NCBI RefSeq assembly: GCF_052857255.1
Contig: NC_135506.1
Span: 75,845,056 to 75,909,055 of the forward strand
DNA from: Amblyomma americanum
Taxonomy: Eukaryota; Arthropoda; Arachnida; Ixodida; Ixodidae
Direction of reading: 5' to 3'
DNA: 64,000 bases
The notes under the pieces were generated by a model that was not told the origin of the DNA, did no database searches, and saw only the letters and a list, made by a program, of their open reading frames with translations. A program made the translations under genes and the position numbers. Positions 54,301-62,629 of this stretch are shown piece by piece. Within the stretch, counting starts at the first letter, position 1, and every line of letters begins with the position of its first letter.

Positions 54301-57230
54301 TGCCTGTGGGTTGACCAATAATTGCAATGGGTGCATTTGTGAGGGGCATTCTTGTTGGGCCGATGGAACTGCTTGTGGTACAGGTACTGAGTTTTATTAT
54401 CAGAGCTGTATGGGCAATTCTCACAAGCATGTTTCTTCGTACCTGCCTTCACAAGCAAGCGAGGAAGAATTTCTGTGGCTGGCTGTTGCTCTTCTTTGTG
54501 CAGTTTCATGTGACGGGACAAAGTCTTTTTGACATTGGCATAGTATGGGCAATACTTACACTTGTAAATAGCTCCTTCTTTAGGCACATGGTGCTTCATG
54601 TGAAACTTCAAGTGGCATACCCTTGAGCATTGGTAAGGACATGTATTACATTTCAAAATCTTTGGCTCAGCGTTCTGCGGTGCATGAGGTACAGCAGGTT
54701 TTTGTTCTTTCAAACGAAATGTGTTGCCTTCTTCTACGAAAGAAACATTACTTTCTATGTGTTCTGGACCTGTGTTATGTCGATGTCTGACATGCATCAG
54801 GACAATATGGTACCACTCTGAAATAAAGTTGCAAAGACGGCAACGATAGGGATTTACTGACGCATGTGAGCCCAAATGTGACAGAACTGCTTTGCGTTCA
54901 GTATGATTGAAGTTGCAGTGGCCACAATATAGAACCTGCTGGTTAGAACTTGATTCAGGGATAGGAGCTTCCAAATCATCCTGGTAATCTTGGTCTCCAT
55001 AGAGTATATCAGGTGTTACCACTATGTTCTCAGTCTCATCACAACAAATCAGTTGCGCTTCCTCTTGATTGAGCCTGGAAGGCTGTGCGGGCTGAAGAAC
55101 TTTGCCACCTGTTGAGGATTCCTCTACATCCACTAGGTGAATCTTGTACTCTTCATAATTCTTGAAGCCGGTTTGATCCATGACTACCAACCTGGCCTCC
55201 TTGTGTTTTGGGTCATTGCCAGACTTGCTTTTGATATGCTTCTTCACATCGCATTTCCAGTTGGAGCGATAGCTGCAAACTGAGCACCTGAAAGGTCTTT
55301 TATTGAGGTGCTGTATCATATGGCGATGAAAATGCGATGCTGGTCGGGTCAGAAATGAACAGTGTGGACACTTGTATTTCTGAACGATCCTGGGTTTAGT
55401 GTCAGCTGCACCAGTGTTCTCCTTGTGCATTCGGAAAGCATGGCGCATCATGTCACCTTTCCGATGGCTTGTAAAGGAGCAGTGGGTGCACTTGAAGGCT
55501 TTCAAGTTTCCATGGATTAACTCATGCTTTCTCAGTGCTGAAATCCATCGTGCAGTATAGCCACAGCGTTGGTAAACGTGCATGGGCTGCTTGCTCTTCA
55601 TAGAGATGTCAAGTGCTTGGATAGAGCCAGAATAGTTAGCAGGGGAAGTCGAATCATCACTCTTGCCCAGCTCTATAATGATTGGTGCACTTGTTATCCC
55701 AGTAGCAACAGCATCACTACTGCTCTTTCCACTCGGCTCTTCTTGATGGTCTAGCATTACATGCTGCTCAAGGTGATCAAGCTGGTCAAAGCGAATATGA
55801 CAAAGTGAGCATCCATGCTTCCTATTCATTTTAAAATGAGTTTCCTCATGTCGTTTAAGCTCTGATGGCCGCAGGACTTGCTGAGGACAATATCGACATT
55901 TCCGCATTGTCCCTTCATTGTTTTCTACAACAGCAGTCTCTCCAGTTCGCTTCAGAGTCATTTTGAGTGCCGGTGGTGAGGTGGAGTCCTCAGCAGCATC
56001 TTCGTCAATCACGAGTCTGTCTTCATCATCATCCACATTTTCGCTTTCAGTGTTTTCTCCATCAATATTGGTAGCATCCTTCAAAAGTTTATTTTGAAGG
56101 TGCAAGCAATGGGCAGTAGGGCTTTTACGAGACATGGTCATGAAACCACATTTGTTGCAATGGAACTCACCACCTGAAGTATGGCGCTTGAGGTGCCAAT
56201 CCATGTTCCATTTGTAGCCGGTCTGGAAGTTGCAGAACTGGCATTTGATTTTTGGTAAACTGTGAAAACGCATATGGCGAGTGTAACGACCTTTTTCATG
56301 GCACACATAGCCACACTGTTGGCAACGATAGAACCGCCGCTTCAGATGCACTGTCTTTTTATGTTCTTCCACATGAATTTTGCTCTTTGCATGGAAGTTA
56401 CAAATGCTGCACTTGAACACTCTTTCTTGAATGTGCACTTTGATTTCAGCAGAACGGGATGGTGACGATGCAGGTGATCCTGTTTCTACCAAATGCCGTG
56501 AATTCTCACCATACATCTCCTCCTTGTGGACAATATTGCAGTGGGTCTGTAGCTTCTGTGGCTGTTTGGAAGCATACTCACAAAAAGGGCACTCATGAAT
56601 GCTAATGCAATCCCCATGAACATCTCTCCTATGGCTGAGAAATTCTCGCGCCCATTTCGTTACCAAGTCGCATTCAGCACAGGTATAGGTTCGTCTTCCT
56701 GTACGCCCTTTTTTGTTAGGCACAGGTGGTGAACTCTCGTGCGGCCTCTTTTTTGACTCTTTAACACATTCATTCTGCTCTTCAAGAACACTATTTTGCA
56801 GGTGAATCTGATCACTAACATCGCCAGTGCCCAGTTCTGGCTCAAGGTTGTTTGCAACTATTTTTTCAGCAGATGCACAGCCAGTGTCTCCACCTTCCAT
56901 GTTCATTTTTGCAGCATACTTCGCATAGCACACTCTCTTGGCTTCCAGCTTCCTCAGTAGCACATCCAAGAACTGCGGGTGTTCATTAGATGTATGCGCC
57001 ACAAGCTCATCTTGGTTGTCACACAGCTGGCCACACATTTCACAAACATTAGCCATTTTAAGCTTGTGGATACTCTGTCTGTGCCGGTAAAAGCTGGCCT
57101 GGTAGCGAGTAACAAACGCACAAATGCTGCACCTATACATGCGGCTCCTGTGGTTTAAGTATACATGGTTCGCTAGGTGTTTCCTGTTCTTTCCAACAAA
57201 CTTGCAGCTTTCACACCTATAACTAGGCAT
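51330..57230 (-). CDS. Large C2H2 zinc-finger protein, about 31 fingers, 1,966 aa
   Basis: Uninterrupted frame encoding a probable nuclear, DNA-binding regulator. I chose the ATG at 57230 (context CACACCATGC, protein start MPSYRCESC); the frame is open upstream but without another ATG. About 31 C2H2 units lie between residues 5 and 1,465, mostly of the 'CxxCxYxS...L..H...H' style seen in REST-, Hunchback- and ZNF462-like proteins rather than the TGEKP-linked KRAB type. Examples are 'CESCKFVGKNRKHLANHV', 'CKYCPYYANVKKTLSRHM' and 'CSHCDYSVKLAGNLVKHR'. At least two are degenerate: 'YQRCGYTARWISALRKH' lacks the first Cys and 'CSVCSYRSNWKCDVKKHI' lacks the last His. The final 500 residues are finger-free, acidic and Ser-rich, as in activation or recruitment domains. 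No stops or shifts; clearly under selection. Orthology to a named gene is not established. Confidence 0.92.
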   Translation of the reverse strand: MPSYRCESCKFVGKNRKHLANHVYLNHRSRMYRCSICAFVTRYQASFYRHRQSIHKLKMANVCEMCGQLCDNQDELVAHTSNEHPQFLDVLLRKLEAKRVCYAKYAAKMNMEGGDTGCASAEKIVANNLEPELGTGDVSDQIHLQNSVLEEQNECVKESKKRPHESSPPVPNKKGRTGRRTYTCAECDLVTKWAREFLSHRRDVHGDCISIHECPFCEYASKQPQKLQTHCNIVHKEEMYGENSRHLVETGSPASSPSRSAEIKVHIQERVFKCSICNFHAKSKIHVEEHKKTVHLKRRFYRCQQCGYVCHEKGRYTRHMRFHSLPKIKCQFCNFQTGYKWNMDWHLKRHTSGGEFHCNKCGFMTMSRKSPTAHCLHLQNKLLKDATNIDGENTESENVDDDEDRLVIDEDAAEDSTSPPALKMTLKRTGETAVVENNEGTMRKCRYCPQQVLRPSELKRHEETHFKMNRKHGCSLCHIRFDQLDHLEQHVMLDHQEEPSGKSSSDAVATGITSAPIIIELGKSDDSTSPANYSGSIQALDISMKSKQPMHVYQRCGYTARWISALRKHELIHGNLKAFKCTHCSFTSHRKGDMMRHAFRMHKENTGAADTKPRIVQKYKCPHCSFLTRPASHFHRHMIQHLNKRPFRCSVCSYRSNWKCDVKKHIKSKSGNDPKHKEARLVVMDQTGFKNYEEYKIHLVDVEESSTGGKVLQPAQPSRLNQEEAQLICCDETENIVVTPDILYGDQDYQDDLEAPIPESSSNQQVLYCGHCNFNHTERKAVLSHLGSHASVNPYRCRLCNFISEWYHIVLMHVRHRHNTGPEHIESNVSFVEEGNTFRLKEQKPAVPHAPQNAEPKILKCNTCPYQCSRVCHLKFHMKHHVPKEGAIYKCKYCPYYANVKKTLSRHMKLHKEEQQPATEILPRLLVKAGTKKHACENCPYSSDNKTQYLYHKQFHRPNKNAPHKCTHCNYWSTHRHLIVQHQKIHRSADGRPLDGTPYSGGIQTMTTMVNGTAYRMFKCRFCPLTNKRRANVKIHECMHTALKGAKFQCVLCSYRCSNTGVLASHMKLHKADYRSLDLNRMRTFCENLNALPSRPAVAKKTVPESAAVGAQKSEISALKDKLESPSCKKIFSYCCDKCPAMFKSHYDLDTHKAYHNSGHLYPCHHCDYRARHKAHLRKHLLVHTQEYAERQNGFTLAEIRSQQPESATPPAAPAAADQMLLLEKAETRAFVDAGSQSMGVQLHRCIRCPAAFQKPTTLEYHLSLHGSTGVYTCHFCNYAANSAANVSTHTHLHYQGVLKQKQPPKMFRCDKCPASFSKYNRFESHLTLHGRNERFRCSHCDYSVKLAGNLVKHRKLHEVLVPESKQPKVEHPAPLTSSPQPPENGSEPSTAMPLSDSTPTAATPAVVEEKCVYICSKCPYAFHRRETVVNHLQHHGTSEGLCCTFCDYRSTHMSTLRDHTRCHFQPMHHYKPQAYMKCDSLEIWSTASDGTRTLVFRDLGDEKYFPELDASEDDTLSSPASTPASSGSCSASMAFRTPQLQLDNKDLRPAVLKPVKHETDDVVLASKETLEELVSNVVLNDKKEEMPPGCKTQVVNIAVLDGTKQLNEVGGEVAQAEHKSESETDFKDDVESAQDLFNRVCNPDSMEYEDLEDEKDMYCETLSEDPDVADEVECKNVEEDSIKSEALAADPDPMLKAHNKHAEHTEFLDITEASDCELSVECKDMFLHSVECESEHMTADVPDGVATSSLVTDKSFTAAIETGVTSESDTSCRVKKFEESEPVCSRIDSQHHPVATFPDDSPCVGLKEAAVSNLANNFELKDCGIVAGYNLEPDTCSRAKTQYEHDDFSEPSVLQSSSGCSYMPASQGVNSISVCKSSEDSCTAENDCTQDGEDTLVLHSVLSSLGVDAHCQIAVEEIEADEISKCRSDPDAVSCIVPEDVVEIEIGSSLPTIKADHGGDTILVP

Positions 57231-57473
57231 GGTGTGGAATCCAGGCTTTGTGTCACTTGCTGTCCTGTCTGCAACCACAGCAACATAGGACAAAGCAGTC
57301 AACTTCACTTTTGGCGCGGCCGGGCTTGCACTTCACGATACAACAGCCAGCAAGATGCGTTCGGTAACCCTGTAAGGACGCCAGGTACATCAGGCACAAG
57401 TCAACCACTTCCAGTGCAGACTCACAGCTTATCTCAAGCTGAGCTCCATGATCCAGCAAGTCTTGAATTTGGG
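57231..57473 (-). other. 5' part of the zinc-finger exon (probable 5' UTR)
   Basis: A very strong acceptor (TTTTTTCTCTTATTGCAG) ends at 57474. The following 243 bases lead to the ATG at 57230. One frame here, different from the zinc-finger frame, reads 'IQDLLDHGAQLEISCESALE' and 'VVDLCLMYLASLQGYRTHLA' before stopping. A TGA closes the zinc-finger frame upstream, so in a simple model this is untranslated leader. A second possible acceptor (GTGGTTGCAG) ends near 57284. Confidence 0.5.
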
Positions 57474-58382
57474 CTGCAATAAGAGAAAAAATGGGGGAGG
57501 GGAGAAGAAAAAATAAAACGCAGTTCATTATTTCAGTTCAGTCACAGCACCATACGCGAATGGTGAAGGCATCCATGCACGGCTCGAAATATCCCACAGC
57601 AGGTCACAAGGACTGCAAAGTTATCTTATCAGAGAATGAACCTACTGTTTCATGAGCACAGCAGTGCAGCGGGCAACGGCCCTGCGGTAGTGTTGCTGGG
57701 AAGCGATACAGCCCACCGGTCTGCGCGGGACGCAGGCTGCTTGGACAGTCCGGACACGGACAGAACGCGCGCTCGCTGAAGCCGCTCCGCACCATGCCAA
57801 TGCACGCCGGAAAATCCTTGAAAGTGCTCCAGCACGCGTTTGCAAACTCTTGCCGCATTCACGGCGCATTATTTGAGTACCGAGCATGCTCCTAGAGTCC
57901 AACGTTGTCTGCTACCGCTTGCCTATGCAAGGAGCTGCTCCCGACCAACCCCGGCGGATCGCCATTGCAATGACGCATCATCGCGACGACAATACAAAAC
58001 AAAAACAGGAAAGCTAAGCAGCTCGCTCAGTGTTGCCCGCTACAGTGTCAAGCTCTTCCCGCCGATGCACCTAGGCGGATATACAGCTTCATAGTGGCCC
58101 CGGCACAGCTCCTCGCTTCCGATTACATTCTGTAATGCTTCGACAACGGACATCCCTGTAGCGTCAACGTGTCACAGTGCTTCAGCCGCAGCGGGATGGC
58201 ATGTCGGTATCACTCGGCGGCCCTCCCAACATGGTTCCCCGTCCAGCGCAAAGATCGGACGAGCACAGACGTCCTCTGGTACTCGGCACCGGTGGGTACC
58301 ATGGCTACACATAGGTGCGAACTCTGCGCAGCTCCCACTTTCAGTTCTGAACTGTGCAGTAATGATTGAAAGGACCGCTCAC
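57474..58382 (-). other. First intron of the zinc-finger gene (inferred)
   Basis: Lies between the donor CAG|GTGAGC at 58383/58382 and the acceptor at 57474. It is CpG-rich over about 57640-57960, where several overlapping short frames occur (for example one starting at 57858), but these look like by-products of base composition. Confidence 0.4.
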
Positions 58383-59200
58383 CTGATTCCGGTGTCAATG
58401 CGAGTAACGGCGTCACTTTTGTAGCTGGCCAGACAAGGCTCGAGACGCCATGTTGGCCTTTTCCAACAACGCGTCTTCGGCACTTCCTGCGGATGGCTGC
58501 AAGGTTCTGGTGTTGTTAGTGAGCCAGTCGCACCGTATATATTCTTGATGCTGAGTGAACGAACTTCCGCGACGCAAGCGCGCGTATCGCTAGCTAGCAG
58601 CGACCTGTCGGATCCGCTGTGGGCCCGGCCTGACTCCGCTCTGGTAGCTCTGGCAGGATCACGTGACTCTTCTCCCTGGTTTAGTGTTCCTGTAAATGCT
58701 CCCCAGGAACACTACCCTGAGTGTCTCCGTGGGACACAACCTGGGCCAGAGGGCGCTGCGGACGCCAGTGAAGAGCGCCTTCTCCGAGCGACTCCTTCTA
58801 GTTGATCGGGCAGGATGACGAGCTTCGCCACTGACTTCTGTGCGTTGCCTCGCCCACGCGTGTAGGAAACTAGTTTCGCGCGCGCACTCGTTTTTTCTGG
58901 CTTCTTCTTGTGGCTATGTGGGGGGAATGTGCTCGATTTCTGCCACCCATATCGCGGGGGCACAGCGCTTCGGCGCCGTTGTGAGAGGAGCTTGCTTCGC
59001 GCGCGCTATGCTCTCTCCGCTCGAGCGTTTTCCTCGCGCTTTGACACTGCTGCGAAACTTTTGCGCACGCTTTCGTGCTTTAGAGAGGGAGCAGCTCGTG
59101 TGCGCGGCGTCAAGCAAAGAGTCCAAAAGGGCGCTGTTTTTGTCACACCCTAGTTTAGTGCCCAGAGCCCATAACCACGTGGTGTAAGAAGTGAACACTG
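58300..59200. promoter_or_regulatory. CpG-rich promoter region
   Basis: Marked rise in G+C and CpG compared with the AT-rich DNA on either side. No TATA box at a sensible distance. Includes the ETS/YY1 cluster. A divergent transcript on the + strand is possible, but no + strand gene follows. Confidence 0.5.
58383..58500 (-). promoter_or_regulatory. Candidate first exon and TATA-less promoter
   Basis: On the minus strand an ETS-like site CAGGAAGTG (58481-58489) is followed by a YY1-like CCAACATGGCG (58446-58456), the classic pairing around TATA-less start sites. A strong donor CAG|GTGAGC follows at 58383/58382. The ATG inside the YY1 site opens only a 12-codon frame (MASRALSGQLQK) and would act as an upstream ORF. 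Splicing to 57473 would complete the leader. Confidence 0.5.
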
Positions 59201-59707
59201 AAATTTAGCCTACCTTCGAACGAAACTGGCACGAATGCGTTTCGCGTATTTTTTTTCTTCGTCTCTTCTAATTGTGCTAGCTCGGCTCGATCTGCTTGCT
59301 TCCGCCGTGCGTGCTGGTGACGTGGTTCTGCTGCCTTTTTCTTTTCCCTTTCCGCGATGTTTCCATGGTTTTGGCGCTCTGCTGCTAACCCCAGTGTCAC
59401 AGGTCGAATCGCGCCGCGTTTAGATTTGTGCGAAATACGAAAGCGTATTTCGCGATGTCGGTGCGCATTAATGAATCCCATTCTGTTGAGCTTTGAGAGA
59501 GTTAGCATGGGCGTGCGGCTGATGCGACCAATATGGTAACGCATTGCCGTTCGTATACCGGCGTCGCGCTCGCCTAGCCGCTTCTCTCATATGGTCGTAT
59601 TTACAGCAGATGGCGTATTTACTATACAGATATCTAAAAATAATATCTGTTATTCCGGAGCCCTTAAAAACGGCTTTGCACACAATCTACATACAGCCTT
59701 AGGACGT
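59201..59707. other. No gene seen
   Basis: Spacer between the CpG region and the LINE; no supported feature. Confidence 0.5.
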
Positions 59708-59730
59708 TATTTCATTTCATTTCATTTTAA
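59708..59730 (-). repeat. LINE 3'-terminal pentanucleotide repeat
   Basis: ATTTC repeated about three to four times on + (GAAAT/ATGAA on the element strand), directly after 'GGGTCTTTAAGGTATTAAAA'. Short tandem tails rather than poly(A) are typical of CR1/L2 lineages. Confidence 0.7.
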
Positions 59731-59794
59731 TACCTTAAAGACCCACTGGGTGTATTACATAAGGGGTGGGTACATACAGTCAAATGAACAAGTG

Positions 59795-62626
59795 TTATGT
59801 TGAAAAATGGTTGGTAACAGCTTCGGCGAATGTGGATGGGCATGAGATGGTAGCGATGTCATTGGAGAGGTCGTTCCAGTCTACAGAAACACGGTGAAAA
59901 AAAGAAGCGGCACAGGTAACAGTACGGGCACGGGGGCGAAACACTTGGAAAGGATGACGAATGTGGTGGGATATGCCGGCTGGCGGGGAAATGTAGGGAG
60001 CGCAGCGCAGCGAACTATGGAAAAATTTATGGTATAGGCAGAGGCTAGAAATACGACGACGAAGTGAAAGGGGCGCTAAACTGGATTCCGCTTTTAAAGA
60101 TGTTACACTGATATCGTACGAATAGGAGGAATGAATGAATCTGGCTGCTCTGTTTTGAAGTGACTCGAGCGCATTGAAAAGGTAAACTTGATGAGGGTTC
60201 CAAACTGGCGATGCGTAATCTAACTTTGACCTGACAAGAGTTTTATATGCTAGTAATTTTACCTGTTGTGGGGCGTGGCGAAGATGACGTCGTAAGAATC
60301 CGAGAGTTTTATTAGCCGAGGAAATGACGTTAGTAACGTGTGTAGCCCATGATAAGTTGTTACACAGTGTGACGCCTAGGTATTTGTATGATGAAACGGA
60401 CTGCAGGTGAACGTTAGCGACTACATATGGGAAATCAAGCGGGTTACGGCGGCGGTGGAAGGACAAACGTTTACATTTATGAGGGTTCAGTTCTATTAGC
60501 CAACGGTCGCACCATTCCTGTATGCGGTTTAGGTCATCTTGAAGGTATGTTGGGTCGGAGGCGTTAGTAACTGTGCGATAAACGACGCAGTCGTCCGCAA
60601 ACATGCGAATTTTAGAGCACACATTGGTCGGTAAGTCATTAATATAAATTAGGAATAGAAGCGGGCCTAGTACAGAACCTTGAGGGACGCCTGATGTTAC
60701 TGGTAGCGGATTGGATTTTTGATTGTTAACAACGACAAACTGTGAGCGATTAGTCAGGAATTCTTCTATCCATTTTACTATGTCGGGGGGCAAGTTCAAA
60801 CGGGAAAGTTTTAGGATTAAGCGTTTATGAGGTACCTTGTCAAATGCTTTTGCAAAATCCAGGAAAATGGCGTCGGTCTGTAGGTTAGAATCGAGATTAG
60901 CATGTAAATCATGAATGAATAGGGCTAGCTGCGTTTCACAAGAGAAACCTTTCCGAAAACCGTGTTGAGACGAATGGAAAAAATTGTTCGAGTCGAGGAA
61001 GTTTATAATATGAGTATAGATGACGTGTTCCATTAGTTTGCAGGGCACACTAGTAAGGGAAATGGGTCGGTAATTTAACGGCGAATCTTTGTTACCTGAT
61101 TTGTAGACTGGAACGACCTTTCCAGTTTTCCAATCGTCCGGTAGTTGTCCTGTTGAGAGTGACTGGGTAAAAAGTAAGCATAAGAACTCGGCACAAATAT
61201 CATTAGTGTTGTTTAGAAGTTTCGAGTTAATATTGTCTACACCAGATGAAGATGAGATTTCCATGTTTCTAATTAAGGACGCAATACCCAGTGAGGAAAA
61301 TGCGACTACCGGCATAGCATGCTCAAAGAGTAAATTAGATGTATGAAGTTGCGTATCGGTTTCATTAGTGAAGACGGATGAGAACGCTGCGTTGAATAAA
61401 GTAGCGCACTCAGAGTCAGTCATAGCCATGCCTGATTCGTCTTTGAGGGTAATCGTGTGTTCATGATGAGGGTTAACGGCTTGCCAGAACTTCCTGGGGT
61501 TATCGCTGAGCATTTTAGGAAGGTCTTGATGAAAAAAGTTGTGCTTGGTGTTATGGATAGCAGATTGATACGATTTTTCCGCAGCGCGGTACTTCGCCCA
61601 TGCGCTTTGCGCTCCATGGGCTCTTGCTGAGCGGAACAGGCGTTTCTTTTTATTTTCCAACCTTTTAAGACATTTAGTAAACCATGGTTTGTGTGGATTA
61701 GCGTGGAAAGTTATTTGGGGAATGAATTCATTGACTAGGGCATCAAGTTTATTCTTAAATGCTAGCCAGTTCTCATGAATACTTCGTGAATGAAAACTTG
61801 AGGAAAAACTTACGAAAAACGTTGTCAGTTCGGCATTCATTATATCATAATTACCTTTGTTGTAAAGGCGGATTGTTTTATTGTATTTTGGGCGCCAAAT
61901 TGCTTTAAGGTCGATGTTGACATGCATAGTTTTGTGATCACTAATCTCAAGGAGGTACGTAATGGGCTGAACGCTATCTGGGCAATTAGTCAGTAATAGG
62001 TCTAAAATGTTCGCACAGTTTTGTGTTACGCGCGTAGGTTTGGATATTACTTGAGTAAGGTTAAAATTGTAGCAGAAATCTAGAAATTCTGTTGCTTCGC
62101 CATTATTAGTTGTCGGTGCGGGCTGGTGCTGCCAATCAATATTAGGAAAATTAAAGTCGCCAAAGAGGAAGATGTGTGCGTTAGGGTGCTTCGTGATAAG
62201 TTTACTTACGGAATTATTAAGCTGACAGGAAAAATCACGAGAGTTATGTGGAGCCCTATAACAGACACCGAGTAAAATCGTGTGTGGTACAGCGTGGCAG
62301 TGGAGCCATAAGATTTCCAGGTCGGACGAGTCGTCAATTATCGACATTGATAACTGCTGGCTCACCGCTATCAGTACTCCCCCTCCTCGTGAGTCCTGGC
62401 GGTCTTTCCGAAAGACTTGGAAGTCTGGCAAGTCAGTTAGTACTTCGCTATCTGCGATGGCACTGTTCAACCAGGTTTCGGTTAGTATCAGTAGATTGCT
62501 GCTAGATGACAAGACAATATTGGAAACAAGTTCGCGCTTGGAAAGGAAACTACGTATGTTGGTGAACACAGCGGACAGGGGAATATTTTTGGGGCGGGTT
62601 TTTAGTTGTTTGCGAAGAGATGATTG
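59795..62626 (-). CDS. LINE ORF2: AP endonuclease and reverse transcriptase
   Basis: Enzyme that nicks target DNA and copies the element RNA at the nick (target-primed reverse transcription). The frame runs from the codon after the ORF1 stop to TAA at 59795-59797, about 943 codons. Counting from the GTG at 62569: endonuclease motifs 'LILTETWLN' (~27), 'FLFGDFNFPNIDW' (~134) and 'ISDHKTMHV' (~209); reverse transcriptase 'SPLNYRPISL' (~496), 'AIFLDFAKAFD' (~567), 'TSGVPQGSVLGPLLF' (~625), 'MFADDCVVYR' (~656, catalytic FADD) and 'YKYLGVTL' (~730). No stop or shift. Notably there is no in-frame ATG between the UAG and residue 75, which lies within the endonuclease, so ordinary initiation cannot give a whole enzyme (see the UAG-CAA-UCA site). 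Confidence 0.9.
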   Translation of the reverse strand, partial: QSSLRKQLKTRPKNIPLSAVFTNIRSFLSKRELVSNIVLSSSSNLLILTETWLNSAIADSEVLTDLPDFQVFRKDRQDSRGGGVLIAVSQQLSMSIIDDSSDLEILWLHCHAVPHTILLGVCYRAPHNSRDFSCQLNNSVSKLITKHPNAHIFLFGDFNFPNIDWQHQPAPTTNNGEATEFLDFCYNFNLTQVISKPTRVTQNCANILDLLLTNCPDSVQPITYLLEISDHKTMHVNIDLKAIWRPKYNKTIRLYNKGNYDIMNAELTTFFVSFSSSFHSRSIHENWLAFKNKLDALVNEFIPQITFHANPHKPWFTKCLKRLENKKKRLFRSARAHGAQSAWAKYRAAEKSYQSAIHNTKHNFFHQDLPKMLSDNPRKFWQAVNPHHEHTITLKDESGMAMTDSECATLFNAAFSSVFTNETDTQLHTSNLLFEHAMPVVAFSSLGIASLIRNMEISSSSGVDNINSKLLNNTNDICAEFLCLLFTQSLSTGQLPDDWKTGKVVPVYKSGNKDSPLNYRPISLTSVPCKLMEHVIYTHIINFLDSNNFFHSSQHGFRKGFSCETQLALFIHDLHANLDSNLQTDAIFLDFAKAFDKVPHKRLILKLSRLNLPPDIVKWIEEFLTNRSQFVVVNNQKSNPLPVTSGVPQGSVLGPLLFLIYINDLPTNVCSKIRMFADDCVVYRTVTNASDPTYLQDDLNRIQEWCDRWLIELNPHKCKRLSFHRRRNPLDFPYVVANVHLQSVSSYKYLGVTLCNNLSWATHVTNVISSANKTLGFLRRHLRHAPQQVKLLAYKTLVRSKLDYASPVWNPHQVYLFNALESLQNRAARFIHSSYSYDISVTSLKAESSLAPLSLRRRISSLCLYHKFFHSSLRCAPYISPPAGISHHIRHPFQVFRPRARTVTCAASFFHRVSVDWNDLSNDIATISCPSTFAEAVTNHFST

Positions 62627-62629
62627 CTA
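62621..62629 (-). promoter_or_regulatory. Candidate stop-codon readthrough signal UAG-CAA-UCA
   Basis: ORF1 ends ACA CCA CAA TCA GAT TAG (62629-62627), immediately followed by CAA TCA (62626-62621). This matches the UAG-CARYYA context known to promote readthrough. ORF2 continues in the same frame with no stop. Function is inferred. Confidence 0.6.

Noticed and set aside
52147..54821. Several + strand open frames opposite the zinc-finger gene
   Set aside because: They are mirror images of the strongly constrained minus-strand coding sequence and have no domain features.
57604..57902. Overlapping short frames in the CpG-rich zone
   Set aside because: Three frames are open at once because of base composition; none matches a family, and the likely donor/acceptor pair places them in an intron.
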